Assembly (NCBI GenBank): GCA_022616475.1
Contig: JAKEEP010000069.1
Coordinates: 1 to 44,003, forward strand
Direction of reading: 5' to 3'
Origin: Phycisphaerales bacterium
Lineage (GTDB): Bacteria > Planctomycetota > Phycisphaerae > Phycisphaerales > SM1A02
Length of the DNA stretch: 44,003 bases
The position numbers and the translations under genes are program-made. A model generated the notes under the pieces. That model worked only from the letters and a program-made list of their open reading frames with translations, searched no databases and was not told where the DNA came from. This document shows positions 8,843-17,307 of this stretch, one piece after another (the stretch's first letter is position 1; each line of letters begins with the position of its first letter).

Positions 8843-9898
8843 TCATTCGTCATCCTCAGCCCCGGCGCTCGCAACTGTCTTCGGCGCCGGTGCGCCCAGG
8901 TGCCGCTTCTCCAAGACTGCCTGCCGCAGCTCGGCCGCCAGATCAGGATTGTCGCGCAGGAACACCTTGGAATTCTCACGCCCCTGGCCCAAGCGCGTTC
9001 CCTTATAGCTGAACCACGCGCCGGACTTCGCAATGATCTCATCGGCCACTGCCAGGTCCAGCAGATCACCCGCCACGCTGATGCCCTCGTTGAACATGAT
9101 GTCGAACTCCGCCTCGCGGAACGGCGGTGCGATCTTGTTCTTCACCACTCGCGCCCGCACTCGATTGCCGACGTTCGCTTCCCCTTCCTTGATCGCGCTG
9201 GTGCGCCGAATGTCGATGCGAACCGAGGCGTAGAACTTCAGCGCCCGGCCCCCGGGAGTCGTTTCCGGATTGCCGAACATGATGCCGATCTTCTCACGAA
9301 GCTGATTGATGAAGATCACCACCGTTTCACTCTTGGAGATGGCGCCTGTGAGCTTGCGCAGGGCCTGGCTCATCAGCCGCGCTTGAAGCCCGACATGCGC
9401 ATCGCCCATGTCCCCTTCGATCTCCGCTCGCGGAATCAGCGCCGCCACTGAGTCGATCACTACCACATCAACGGCGTTGGACCGAACCAGCAACTCGCAA
9501 ATCTCAAGAGCCTGCTCGCCGGTATCCGGCTGCGAAACCAGAATCTCATCAAGGTTGACGCCGATTCTCTTGGCCCACGCCGGGTCAAGCGCGTGCTCGG
9601 CATCGATGAACGCCGCCACTCCCCCGGCCTTCTGCGCGCTGGCGATGATCGACAACGCCAGTGTCGTTTTGCCCGACGATTCGGGCCCAAAAATCTCGAT
9701 GACCCGCCCTCGCGGCACGCCCGCTCCGCCCAAGGCAATGTCCAGACTGAGCGCTCCGGTGGGAATGCCCGCAATGGCATTGGTGGCATTCGAATCCAGG
9801 CGCATGATCGACCCCTTGCCAAAGGTCTTCTCGATCTGCCCTACGGCCCTTTCCAGAGCCTGGAGTCGTCCCTTGTCTTCAACCATGACGTTGGCCAT
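8843..9898 (-). CDS. recA: RecA recombinase
   Basis: The strand-exchange ATPase of homologous recombination and co-protease of the SOS response, 351 residues from the start chosen. Visible are the family N-terminus [21 protein letters not shown], Walker [11 protein letters not shown], the [11 protein letters not shown] segment, Walker [13 protein letters not shown], loop L1/L2 region ([38 protein letters not shown]) and a short acidic C-terminus ending GAEDDE. ATG 9898 has GAAGGG just upstream and gives the standard N-terminal length. An upstream ATG at 9985, also with a plausible AGGGA site, would add 29 Ala/Thr-rich residues; I cannot exclude it. No recX is adjacent. Confidence 0.96.
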   Translation of the reverse strand: MANVMVEDKGRLQALERAVGQIEKTFGKGSIMRLDSNATNAIAGIPTGALSLDIALGGAGVPRGRVIEIFGPESSGKTTLALSIIASAQKAGGVAAFIDAEHALDPAWAKRIGVNLDEILVSQPDTGEQALEICELLVRSNAVDVVVIDSVAALIPRAEIEGDMGDAHVGLQARLMSQALRKLTGAISKSETVVIFINQLREKIGIMFGNPETTPGGRALKFYASVRIDIRRTSAIKEGEANVGNRVRARVVKNKIAPPFREAEFDIMFNEGISVAGDLLDLAVADEIIAKSGAWFSYKGTRLGQGRENSKVFLRDNPDLAAELRQAVLEKRHLGAPAPKTVASAGAEDDE

Positions 9899-10026
9899 GT
9901 TCCCTTCTCGCTTGTCGGAAACCGCGTCAGAGTTGCCTCGACGCCCGTTGGTCGTTGCTGCCGCTGTTGCTGCTGTGCTCACCATATCAGTATCCCTGTT
10001 TTCAGTCCAATTGTTCGGTTTTCGAT

Positions 10027-10054
10027 AGGATACCAGGTGTATCGGCGATTGCAA
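10027..10054 (-). promoter_or_regulatory. Candidate recA promoter
   Basis: On the minus strand TTGCAA (10049-10054) and TATCCT (10027-10032) are separated by 16 bases, about 40 bases before the earlier possible recA start. GTTCG half-sites occur at about 10013 and 10071, but no full LexA palindrome is seen. Prediction by eye only. Confidence 0.3.
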
Positions 10055-10120
10055 GCCAATGTTCGCAATATTTTAGGTGCCAGGCCCGCAGGGTTTTCGA
10101 GAGACTCGGAGGTCAACGAA

Positions 10121-10144
10121 AACGCCGCACATACGTGCGGCGTT
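10121..10144 (-). terminator. Intrinsic terminator after acidic-tail secreted protein
   Basis: A 10-bp perfect stem (10121-10130/10135-10144) with a 4-base loop. On the minus strand it is followed by TTTTCGTT. It lies about 30 bases beyond the stop at 10175 that would end the restored acidic tail, supporting the view that the tail region is part of the gene. Confidence 0.75.
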
Positions 10145-10174
10145 GTGGTTTCGCCAAACTACTATCCAAAGCGA

Positions 10175-10346
10175 TCAATTGTCATCGCTGCAGTCGTCGC
10201 TGCTGGCGTCGTCATCGTCGCTTTCTTGGTCGTCATCGCTGTCGTCGCCGCTGCTGCCATCATCATCGCCATCATCGTCCCCGTCGCTGCCATCGTCGCT
10301 GCTGTTGTCGCCGTCATCACTGGCATCATCGTCATCGCTGTCGTCA
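10175..10346 (-). pseudogene. Frameshifted continuation of the Asp/Ser-rich tail
   Basis: On the minus strand, removing one base near 10346 (the T of GGCAGCAGCTGACGAC) makes the Asp/Ser/Gly tail run on for about 56 residues (composition like DDSDDDDASDDGDNSSDDGS) to a TGA at 10175. A true terminator follows. This points to an indel inside a GAT/GAC/AGC repeat, by slippage in the cell or by sequencing or assembly error. The same DNA read in other frames gives only repetitive nonsense. Confidence 0.6.
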
Positions 10347-11300
10347 GCTGCTGCCATCATCGTCATCGCTGCCGTCATCGTCGTTTGAGCCATCGTCGTC
10401 ATCACCATCATCGTTCGAGTCGTCATCAGCGTTCGAATCATCGCCGTCAGAATCATCGTCAGAATCATCGCTAGACGCGTCGTCATCGCTCGACGCATCG
10501 TCGCTGGAGGTGTCATCGTCATCGCTCGAGGCGTCATCGCTCGAATCGTCATCCTCGTCTTCCTCCGTCATACACGTAAGAGTGACGCTGATCGAGCCGA
10601 CCTCCACCACCGTGCCGCTCACAAGTGATGGGAAGTCATCGGGAATGGAATTGTTGTCAAGCTTGAACTCGGCGTCGCCCTCGGCATCGGCGAAGGCGGT
10701 CCCTGCGAAAAAGCCGTCGACAAAGATGTCAAACGCTTCGTCAGGCGCAGCGCCGCTGATCATGACCTTGAAGCACCGGTTGAGTTCGCCATCGTCGAAT
10801 TTTTCGAGATAGCTGACGGTCGCCTTGGCGCCGAACTCGTTCTCGCCAACGCCCGAACACTTGTATTTCTGCGGCTGCGGATCGTCACAGCAGAACATCA
10901 CGCCGCAAGCTGGACCGACCGAAATGACGTCACCGGTGTCCAGAGCCGGAAAGTCGGGGGGGATCGGCTCGCAGCTGCTGTTGCCGTTGATGAACGCCGG
11001 CGAGCGCAGCTCGAACTTCCCGTTGCCCGCCGTATTGGTCGAAAATGCGCCGACCAACTCGCCGTTCACATACACGCCGTAGTTCTGCGACGACTCGCCG
11101 TGCTTGACCTTGACGCGAAAACTCCTGAACTTCTGACCGTCCTTTTTCATCTTCAGGTAGGTTGCGGTGACATTCGTCCCCGCCTGGCCATACAGCTTCG
11201 CTTTCGTCGAATGCTTGGCACCGCTGCCTCCAACCTGTGCGCCCAGCGCCACCACAGCCAGCAGCGCCACAACGGCTCCGACAATCAAAGACTTCCTCAT
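10344..11300 (-). CDS. Secreted two-domain protein with Asp/Ser-rich tail (paralog A)
   Basis: A 318-residue exported protein of a family I cannot name. It has a clear signal peptide (MRKSLIVGAVVALLAVVALGAQ) and GGAGG 9 bases before the ATG. Two copies of a domain of about 100 residues follow (roughly 33-134 and 155-243), each with a pattern of F-x-V-x-(I/V), a YxVxVNGxxVG-like strand, a Gly-rich turn, then P-x-x-FPxLxxGxV(I/V)xVG. The first copy is followed by a Cys-rich link (CGVMFCCDD, later YKCSG). From residue 245 the protein is almost only Asp and Ser with some Gly. The tail ends at a TGA that looks like the result of a one-base shift; in the next frame the same composition goes on to 10175. 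The next two genes are paralogs in the same orientation. Confidence 0.8.
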   Translation of the reverse strand: MRKSLIVGAVVALLAVVALGAQVGGSGAKHSTKAKLYGQAGTNVTATYLKMKKDGQKFRSFRVKVKHGESSQNYGVYVNGELVGAFSTNTAGNGKFELRSPAFINGNSSCEPIPPDFPALDTGDVISVGPACGVMFCCDDPQPQKYKCSGVGENEFGAKATVSYLEKFDDGELNRCFKVMISGAAPDEAFDIFVDGFFAGTAFADAEGDAEFKLDNNSIPDDFPSLVSGTVVEVGSISVTLTCMTEEDEDDDSSDDASSDDDDTSSDDASSDDDASSDDSDDDSDGDDSNADDDSNDDGDDDDGSNDDDGSDDDDGSS

Positions 11301-11472
11301 GGATGTGTACCTCCTTCATCCGCGCCCTCACGCGAATTGATGATGCTCAATATATCCCGTTGCTCATGGGGTTTCCTTGCAGAAAACCGCCCTACTCGCC
11401 GGCAACCTCCCGATTACCTGTGAAGGTAGGTAGGCCTCGACCATGCTCGCCTTAACAGCGACCGTAATGAAA

Positions 11473-11500
11473 ACCGGCATCGTCGAGAGGCGATGCCGGT
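11473..11500 (-). terminator. Intrinsic terminator after paralog B
   Basis: Stem of 10 bp (11473-11482/11491-11500), 8-base loop. On the minus strand it is followed by TTTTCATT. It is 46 bases beyond the stop of the leftward gene that ends at 11547. Confidence 0.75.
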
Positions 11501-11546
11501 CCAAACCAAACGATCAAACAGACCCCATTTGCGTCAGCAGGGCCGT

Positions 11547-12320
11547 TTACGATGTACCCTCAACGATTTCCATGGTTGTGACGAACGGTCCGACCGTCAC
11601 GACATCCCCATCCTGAATTGCCGGAAAGGCCCGTGGCATCGGCTCCTGATCATCGTTGTTGATGAACCTCGCGGTTCGCAGCTCAAATTCTGACTGCGCG
11701 GCGCCGGTGGCCACCAAAATCCCTACCGGCTCGCCGTTCAACAGAATCTCGAACTCGTCGCCTTCGGCCGCGTCTTCGATTTGGACCGTGAAGCGACGGT
11801 CCAACCCGTTCGACGTTTTGAATATTTCTCGGTATCGCACGTCACCCGAGGGCCCGGTAGTGTCGCCAAAGTCGCCCCGCAGCCTCACGCGCTGCTTGGC
11901 GTCGTCGAGGAGGTCAAAGAAGTATCCCGAGAGCGGCCCAACGGTGACCAGGTCACCGGTATCCAACGTCGGAAAGTTGTCGGGAATCGGCTCGACGTCC
12001 TGCCCGGGCTCGATAAAAGCAGCGGTGCGAAGGTCAAGTTTGCCCCGGCCGTTGTCCGCCACCGTAATGTCCCCGACATCCTGGCCATTGACCATCACGT
12101 CAAGGACATCGCCAGGCGTGGCGTCGCTGACACTGGCGAGGAAGCGCTGAAAAAGCTCCCCGTCTTGATCCCGTTCCACGAACGTCGCGTTACCCTTCAA
12201 ACCTGGGCCAAAGAGGCGGGCCTTCGAGCGGGCCAAGAGTTGGGCCGAGGCCGTCGATTCCAACCCCAGACTGGCCACGAATGCGAGAATCAAACTGCCT
12301 AGAGAGAGTGTTCTGAACAT
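11547..12320 (-). CDS. Secreted two-domain protein (paralog B)
   Basis: A 257-residue exported protein of the same unnamed family as its two neighbours. The signal peptide is MFRTLSLGSLILAFVASLGLESTASAQ; ATG 12320 has GGAG 9 bases upstream, so the longer open frame to 12398 is not used. Domain 1 (about 28-130) contains DVMVNGQDVGDITV and PIPDNFPTLDTGDLVTVGP; domain 2 (about 140-255) contains EILLNGEPVGIL and PMPRAFPAIQDGDVVTVGP. There are no cysteines in the mature part and no acidic tail. The domain looks all-beta; a surface, matrix or adhesive role is only a guess. It has its own terminator. Confidence 0.8.
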   Translation of the reverse strand: MFRTLSLGSLILAFVASLGLESTASAQLLARSKARLFGPGLKGNATFVERDQDGELFQRFLASVSDATPGDVLDVMVNGQDVGDITVADNGRGKLDLRTAAFIEPGQDVEPIPDNFPTLDTGDLVTVGPLSGYFFDLLDDAKQRVRLRGDFGDTTGPSGDVRYREIFKTSNGLDRRFTVQIEDAAEGDEFEILLNGEPVGILVATGAAQSEFELRTARFINNDDQEPMPRAFPAIQDGDVVTVGPFVTTMEIVEGTS

Positions 12321-12711
12321 GATTGCGGCTCCTTTTTTGCCACCGGTACCGGTTTGATGGCGTAGCCGCATTGTTTCCCCACGCCTATTCGTCATCACGA
12401 TCGAGTTTCAAATTGGCGAATGATTCATCGTCGCTACCGCGCGATTCGTAGGAATCGCGACCCACAGTTCGTAGGCTGAACGTAAAACGTTGGATGTTCG
12501 TTCGCATCGGCGCAACACTGAGAATGAAAACCGGCGCTTGCGTCAGGCAATCGTCGTGACCGTTCTCAAATCGCTCTAAGCAGCGAACCCGACGCTCCGC
12601 CGGCGCCGAAGTCGGTTCACAGCTTGAGTCGCAGCACCCGAGCGTTGAACCTGGGCGCAAAGAGAAAGCCCGAGCCGAAGCCCGGGCTCAAAGTTCCGCC
12701 GATGAGAATGG
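12321..12711. other. Intergenic region between paralogs B and C
   Basis: About 390 bases with the ribosome site of paralog B at one end and the terminator of paralog C (12667-12688) at the other. One leftward frame (12385-12660) is open but has no ribosome site, no recognisable motif and Cys/Arg-rich composition, so I do not call it. Nothing else seen. Confidence 0.5.
12667..12688 (-). terminator. Intrinsic terminator after paralog C
   Basis: A 9-bp stem with one G:U and a TTCG tetraloop (12667-12675/12680-12688). On the minus strand it is followed by TTCTCTTTG. It lies 24 bases after the stop at 12712. Confidence 0.8.
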
Positions 12712-13419
12712 TCAACTCAAGGTCGTCGACATCGTTCCTACTTCGACCACGTCACCGGCGACAAGGTTCGGGAAATCATGTTCCATCGGCTGCCAACCGT
12801 TGCCATGCAAAAGGCTCGATTCTCGAAGCTTGAGCTGGCCCTCGCCATCGTCCCCGATGGTGATGGAGCCGACAAGAACGTCGTTGACATACACATCGTA
12901 AATCTCGCCGGCGGCTGCTCCCGAGACTGAAACATGGAAGCGTCGATCAAGCTCCCCGTGCTTGGGCTTTTGCTGATACTTCACGTGGCCGACGACCGTC
13001 GTGCCTTCCAGCGCCACATCGCCGTGGACCTTGTATTTGTCGGCATTGGTGAACAGCATTCCGCTGAGCGGTCCTACGGTGATAATGGAGCCGGATGCGA
13101 TCGGCGGAAGCACGTCGTCGGGTGTCTCAAGATGGAGCTTGCCGTTCCCCGCAGGGTTGGTGTCAATGGTGCCTACAACGGCGCCGTCGACCGTGACTTC
13201 AAGCGTTTCCGAGGGCAAACTTCGCTTGACCTGAACTTTTAGGCGCTGCACAAATACGCCGTTGTCGTCAGTCCCCTCAAAGTATTGCACCTTAGCCCTG
13301 CCATCGCCGATGCCGACCAGATCGGCTTTGCCCTTCAGGCCGGCCGTCCCAACCGAACTGAAACACAGCACAGCCGCAAACGCCAATATCACTCGAGTCG
13401 TGAATGAAGATCCATGCAT
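12712..13419 (-). CDS. Secreted two-domain protein (paralog C)
   Basis: A 235-residue exported protein, third of the tandem family. The signal peptide is MHGSSFTTRVILAFAAVLCFSSVGTAG. ATG 13419 has AAGGAG 6 bases upstream, which decides it over an ATG 13 codons earlier. Domain 1 carries LEVTVDGAVVGTIDTNPAGNG and ASGSIITVGPLSGMLF; domain 2 carries YDVYVNDVLVGSITIGDDG and MEHDFPNLVAGDVVEVG. The divergence from its neighbours is large outside the VNG/VG/DFP/VG positions, so the duplication is old. Each paralog has its own ribosome site and terminator, so they are probably separately transcribed. Confidence 0.8.
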   Translation of the reverse strand: MHGSSFTTRVILAFAAVLCFSSVGTAGLKGKADLVGIGDGRAKVQYFEGTDDNGVFVQRLKVQVKRSLPSETLEVTVDGAVVGTIDTNPAGNGKLHLETPDDVLPPIASGSIITVGPLSGMLFTNADKYKVHGDVALEGTTVVGHVKYQQKPKHGELDRRFHVSVSGAAAGEIYDVYVNDVLVGSITIGDDGEGQLKLRESSLLHGNGWQPMEHDFPNLVAGDVVEVGTMSTTLS

Positions 13420-13677
13420 TGGTTTCTCCTTCGTAAAAGTCATGGACTGCTCAGGCATTGAGCAGCGAACTCAGCGGTACCCTGCTGGGTTCAACCATAT
13501 CGGTTGCGTATCACCGGGTGCAAGCGCAACTTCGAGCATTAGGGTCGAATGCCTACGGGGCCCATCACAGTAACTGAGGAAATGGGAAGAGGTGGGAAGA
13601 TGGGGCGGGTCGGTTCAGGCGATGTAGGGGCGCTCATCGATGATGCGGGCAACATTTTTGTGCGAAGGCTGTCCATC

Positions 13678-14655
13678 TCAATAGTTTGGCGTCGGGGCGC
13701 GAAAGGCCGCAAGATCAATCGACTTGAACCAGTCGATCGTTGGCCGCAGCCCGTTTTGCAGCGACATTCTCGGCTCCCACCCCAACCGCCGCTTGGCCAG
13801 CGAGATGTCCGGCTGCCGCTGAATCGGATCGTCCTCCGGCCGCGGCCGGGTTTGAACGATCTTTGATTTCGATCCCGACAGCGATACCACGCACTCGGCC
13901 AGCTCGCGAATCGTAAATTCCTCGGGGTTCCCCAGATTCACCGGCCCCGTAAAGTCGTCCGGCGCATCCATCATCTTCAGAAGCCCGTCGATCAGATCAT
14001 CGACATAGCAAAACGACCGGCTTTGCGATCCGTCGCCGTAGAGCGTGATGTTCTCGCCCCTCAGCGCCTGACGAATGAAGTTGCTGATGACCCGCCCGTC
14101 ATAAGGGTGCATCCGCGGGCCGTACGTGTTGAAGATGCGCACCACGCGGATGTTGACCTTGTTCTGGCGGTGATAGTCGAACATGAGAGTCTCGGCAGCG
14201 CGCTTGCCCTCGTCGTAGCAGGCCCGCGGCCCGATGGGGTTCACATTTCCGCGATAACTCTCGGGCTGGGGATGGGCTTCCGGCGGCGGATCGCCATACA
14301 CCTCGCTGGTGGACGCGTGGAGCACCTTGGCTTTGGTGCGTTTGGCCAGGCCCAGCACGTTGATCGCGCCCATCACCGACGTCTTGATGGTCTTGATCGG
14401 GTTGTATTGGTAGTGCCCCGGCGCCGCTGGACACGCCAGGTTGAATACTTCATCAACCTCCAGCCAGAGCGGATGCGTCACATCGTGCCGGATCAACTCG
14501 AAGTTATGATTCTCGAGCAGATGCTCGATGTTGGATTTCTGGCTGGTGAAGAAATTGTCGACGCAGATCACATCCTGCCCGCGCGCCACCAGCCGGTCGC
14601 ACAAGTGCGATCCTAGGAACCCAGCCCCGCCCGTCACGAGAATGCGTTTGATCAT
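13678..14655 (-). CDS. UDP-glucuronate decarboxylase-like NAD-dependent epimerase
   Basis: A 325-residue extended short-chain dehydrogenase closest in pattern to UDP-xylose synthase, which converts UDP-glucuronate to UDP-xylose. It has the NAD-binding [14 protein letters not shown] at the start, the hallmark [40 protein letters not shown], the catalytic Tyr147/Lys151 (CYDEGK), [21 protein letters not shown] and the late [15 protein letters not shown]. Length is normal for soluble bacterial members. Likely role: sugar nucleotide for exopolysaccharide or glycan synthesis. The ribosome site is not obvious. It is a single gene on the minus strand; no glycan cluster is adjacent. Confidence 0.92.
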   Translation of the reverse strand: MIKRILVTGGAGFLGSHLCDRLVARGQDVICVDNFFTSQKSNIEHLLENHNFELIRHDVTHPLWLEVDEVFNLACPAAPGHYQYNPIKTIKTSVMGAINVLGLAKRTKAKVLHASTSEVYGDPPPEAHPQPESYRGNVNPIGPRACYDEGKRAAETLMFDYHRQNKVNIRVVRIFNTYGPRMHPYDGRVISNFIRQALRGENITLYGDGSQSRSFCYVDDLIDGLLKMMDAPDDFTGPVNLGNPEEFTIRELAECVVSLSGSKSKIVQTRPRPEDDPIQRQPDISLAKRRLGWEPRMSLQNGLRPTIDWFKSIDLAAFRAPTPNY

Positions 14656-14839
14656 GGAAGCCGACTGATTTCACCAAATTTCTATACAACGAAAACCACG
14701 GCACGAGTATCGCGCCACCAAAACCTGCTTGGACCGCGCTCAGCCTAACCGATTGCCAGCGATCCCGCATCTTGGTGTTGGGATCTCGCTCACACCGTCA
14801 AGTTGAACAAGCTCTCGATCGCCGCGTCGCAAAGTCGAA

Positions 14840-15118
14840 TCACGACGAAGATCTCTGCAACTCCAGCCACACATCGACGGGCCGCAAGGCTGCCCGAACC
14901 GCCCGATACGCCACCTTCCGGCCACGAGGCTCGGGCACAATCAATCCCGATGCCCGCAAGACTCGCAAGTGAAATGAAAGCGTTGGCCGGCTGCACTCAA
15001 ACGACTCGGCCAGCTCCTGAACGAGCATGACTCGACGGCGCAACAAATCGAGGATCTTGCGCCGCGTCGGATCGGCAACCGCTCGAAATACATCCGGCGA
15101 TGAAAATGGTCGGCCCAT
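14840..15118 (-). CDS. ArsR-family transcriptional repressor
   Basis: A 92-residue winged-helix protein. ADPTRRKILDLLRRR and the recognition helix region CSRPTLSFHLRVLRASGLIV followed by the wing GRKVAYRA are diagnostic for ArsR/SmtB proteins. The metal-site motif ELCVCDL is absent (MLVQELAESFECS instead), so it is probably not an arsenic sensor; many such proteins of the SdpR-like type respond to other cues. A perfect palindrome 9 bases before its ATG is a likely autoregulatory operator. The gene is divergent from anmK. There is no Shine-Dalgarno sequence before the ATG. Confidence 0.88.
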   Translation of the reverse strand: MGRPFSSPDVFRAVADPTRRKILDLLRRRVMLVQELAESFECSRPTLSFHLRVLRASGLIVPEPRGRKVAYRAVRAALRPVDVWLELQRSSS

Positions 15119-15126
15119 CTAATGAG

Positions 15127-15138
15127 TTTTAGCTAAAA
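15127..15138. promoter_or_regulatory. Palindromic candidate operator
   Basis: TTTTAGCTAAAA is a perfect 12-base palindrome, AT-rich in an otherwise GC-rich region, in the divergent gap between the ArsR-type gene and anmK. It lies 8 bases before the repressor's ATG, so binding there would block its own transcription. Confidence 0.5.
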
Positions 15139-15254
15139 ATGATCAGATTGGCAACACCGCCCCGCAGCCGCCGGATCAGCCGCACCAGTTGTGACCGATT
15201 TGCGCAGTCGCCCGCAGTTGAACGCGCCGCAAGCTCCGGCCATCATGTCAACCG

Positions 15255-16382
15255 ATGACCAAGGCCCCAGCCAAATCCCTTGTGCGCCGCGTCATCGGCG
15301 TGATGAGCGGCACCAGCATCGATGGTATCGATGCTGCACTCGTCCGTTTGGACGGCTCCGGCCTGTCCATCCAAGCCACCTTGTTGCGCCATGCCGCCAT
15401 CCCTTTGGGCGAGTTGGCCCAACCCCTTCGCGATGCCGCCGAGCAGAAGCCGATGCCCGCCGGCGAGTTCGCCCGCCTCGCTTGGAATTTCGGCTGCCTC
15501 CACATCAAGCTCATCGAGTCGCTCATCGAATCAAACAGCGCGCCCGATCTCATCGCCATCCATGGCCAGACCGTCTTCCACCAACCGCCAGTCTCCTGGC
15601 AACTGCTCAACCCCGCCCCCATCGCACGGCGATTCGGCTGCCCAATCGTCTGCGATTTCAGGCAGGCCGACCTCGCTGCCGGTGGCCAGGGCGCGCCGAT
15701 TACTCCAATCGCAGATTGGATCATGTTCCGCGATCAACACAAATCGCGGGCCGTCGTGAACCTCGGCGGGTTCTGCAACATCACGATCCTGCCCGCCGGC
15801 AACAGCACATCCGACCTGGCATCCATCAACGGCGCCGACATCTGCCCATGTAACCACGTCTTGGATGCCGTCGCGCGGCTGGCGCTCAAGCAGGCAGTGG
15901 ATGTTGATGGAGCAGCCGCTGAGTCGGGCATGGCCGACCCCGACGCCGTCAATACGCTGGTCTCCTGGATGAATCGCCGCTCTGCGCCCAGCGCTCAACG
16001 CTCCATGGGAACCGGCGATGAGGCAGCCGAATGGGTTCGCCACCATTTTGGACGCCTCAGCGCCCAAGATTTGGCCGCCAGCGCCGCCAACGCCATCGGC
16101 AGTTACATCGCCCTCGCGCTTCGCTCCAAGCGCGCTGATGAAGTCATTCTCGCGGGCGGCGGCGCTCGCAACCGCGCCCTTGTTGCCGCCATTCGAAGCA
16201 TTTCCAAGCGCCCAGTTCGATTGAGCAACGATCTCGGCGTGCCGATCGAAGCGCGCGAATCGATGGCCATGGCCGTGCTCGGCGCGCTCAGCGCCGATGG
16301 CGTCGCGATCACGCTGCCGCAAGTCACTGGCTGCTCCCAACCGGCGCCGGTTGCCGGCATGTGGACGCGTGTTCGTGGCTAA
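15255..16382 (+). CDS. anmK: Anhydro-N-acetylmuramic acid kinase
   Basis: A 375-residue sugar kinase that phosphorylates and opens 1,6-anhydro-MurNAc in peptidoglycan recycling. The N-terminal VIGVMSGTSIDGIDAALVRL, the segment LIAIHGQTVFHQP, PIVCDFRQADLAAGGQGAP, VVNLGGFCNIT and the C-terminal VILAGGGARNRALV and ESMAMAVLG are typical. The start at ATG 15255 gives a short basic leader. It stands alone without murQ or other recycling genes. Its presence fits current evidence that planctomycetes possess peptidoglycan. Confidence 0.94.
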   Translation: MTKAPAKSLVRRVIGVMSGTSIDGIDAALVRLDGSGLSIQATLLRHAAIPLGELAQPLRDAAEQKPMPAGEFARLAWNFGCLHIKLIESLIESNSAPDLIAIHGQTVFHQPPVSWQLLNPAPIARRFGCPIVCDFRQADLAAGGQGAPITPIADWIMFRDQHKSRAVVNLGGFCNITILPAGNSTSDLASINGADICPCNHVLDAVARLALKQAVDVDGAAAESGMADPDAVNTLVSWMNRRSAPSAQRSMGTGDEAAEWVRHHFGRLSAQDLAASAANAIGSYIALALRSKRADEVILAGGGARNRALVAAIRSISKRPVRLSNDLGVPIEARESMAMAVLGALSADGVAITLPQVTGCSQPAPVAGMWTRVRG

Positions 16383-16435
16383 GGAGGACTTTGCCGGAAC
16401 GCGAGTCGCCTCAAACGCGTATCCATTTTTGGAAC

Positions 16436-17272
16436 ATGGCGACTCTCCTTCGGCAAGTCCTGCCCGTACTGATCTCGATCGTCGCCGCCATAGGTTGGAA
16501 CGACGCCGCCAGTGCATGCAGCCAATACCGGCGTGAAGCCGGTGAACTGAATCAACTTGCCTGGGCTGCGGATTGGTATTTCCACGAACATGGACGCTAC
16601 CCCGCAACCGATGAACAAGGCACCTGGTTTGAAAAGCTCGCGGCCGAGTGGTTTGTTGTCCCATCCAACATTGGTCTTGGACTCACGGCAGACCGATCGT
16701 TGCCCCTCGACCGCTTCGGGTTTGTGTTGATCTATGAACCGCCAGCTCACCCTGACAAGGGCGGCGCCGTCATCCGATCAGTGGGAGCAAATGGAGTCGA
16801 TGACCACGGTGCTTTGGATGATTGGGATACGCGCTACGGACCGAACCTTGGCTACTGGCACAAGACGAAGTGGCCAGCGCTGTACCGCCAGACCGCGTTC
16901 TGCGCAATGGTCGGTTCAATTGGGGTCGGGTTAATCCTTCGATGGGCACGACGAAAAGCAACGGGGCTCGGACTCGGAATTCTGTTTGTTGGCCTTGATA
17001 TGGCGGTAGCCTTACCCTTCGGCTTCGATGCCGGTTTGTGGCGCACCTCAGTGAGTGACATGCCACGCTGGGTCGATTCCATCGCAGGAGCCGGCGTCTT
17101 CTTGATACTGATGGGCTCGCTCGTCCTCGTGATTCTGCTCGTCGACGAGGCTACTCGCCGCCACAAGATTCATGTTGCCCAGACCTCAAATCTTTGTCTG
17201 AAATGCCGATACGATTTGCGAGGGTGCGCAACTTCTATCTGTCCCGAGTGTGGAACCGATCAACTGCAATGA
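16436..17272 (+). CDS. Membrane protein with GspG-like exported domain and C-terminal zinc ribbon
   Basis: A 278-residue protein of unusual layout. Residues 1-26 form a signal peptide or first membrane helix. Residues about 30-130 resemble the periplasmic part of type II secretion major pseudopilins: AWAADWYFHEHGRYPATDEQ, then LDRFGFVLIYEPP and VIRSVGANGVDDHG, matching the GspG pattern (D-x-(W/F)-G-x-x-x-x-Y ... S-x-G-x-(D/N)-G). Three hydrophobic segments follow (about 147-230), and the end is a zinc ribbon CLKCRYDLRG...CPECGT, a form characteristic of planctomycetes. ATG 16436 is chosen because it places the signal at the N-terminus. The start is 53 bases after the anmK stop. Function unknown. 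Confidence 0.75.
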   Translation: MATLLRQVLPVLISIVAAIGWNDAASACSQYRREAGELNQLAWAADWYFHEHGRYPATDEQGTWFEKLAAEWFVVPSNIGLGLTADRSLPLDRFGFVLIYEPPAHPDKGGAVIRSVGANGVDDHGALDDWDTRYGPNLGYWHKTKWPALYRQTAFCAMVGSIGVGLILRWARRKATGLGLGILFVGLDMAVALPFGFDAGLWRTSVSDMPRWVDSIAGAGVFLILMGSLVLVILLVDEATRRHKIHVAQTSNLCLKCRYDLRGCATSICPECGTDQLQ

Positions 17273-17307
17273 GAGGGTCGCGTCGCACTCCTTGAAAGTA
17301 CGCAGCG

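Noticed and set aside
9593-10812. Plus-strand frames with long Val/Ile/Ala or Ser-rich runs over 10,150-10,550
   Set aside because: They are the reverse reading of the Asp/Ser codon repeat of the leftward secreted protein; no ribosome site, and the hydrophobic run is a repeat artefact.
12385-12660. Minus-strand frame of 91 codons between two secreted paralogs
   Set aside because: No ribosome site or motif, Cys/Arg-rich composition, and it covers the leader of the next gene.
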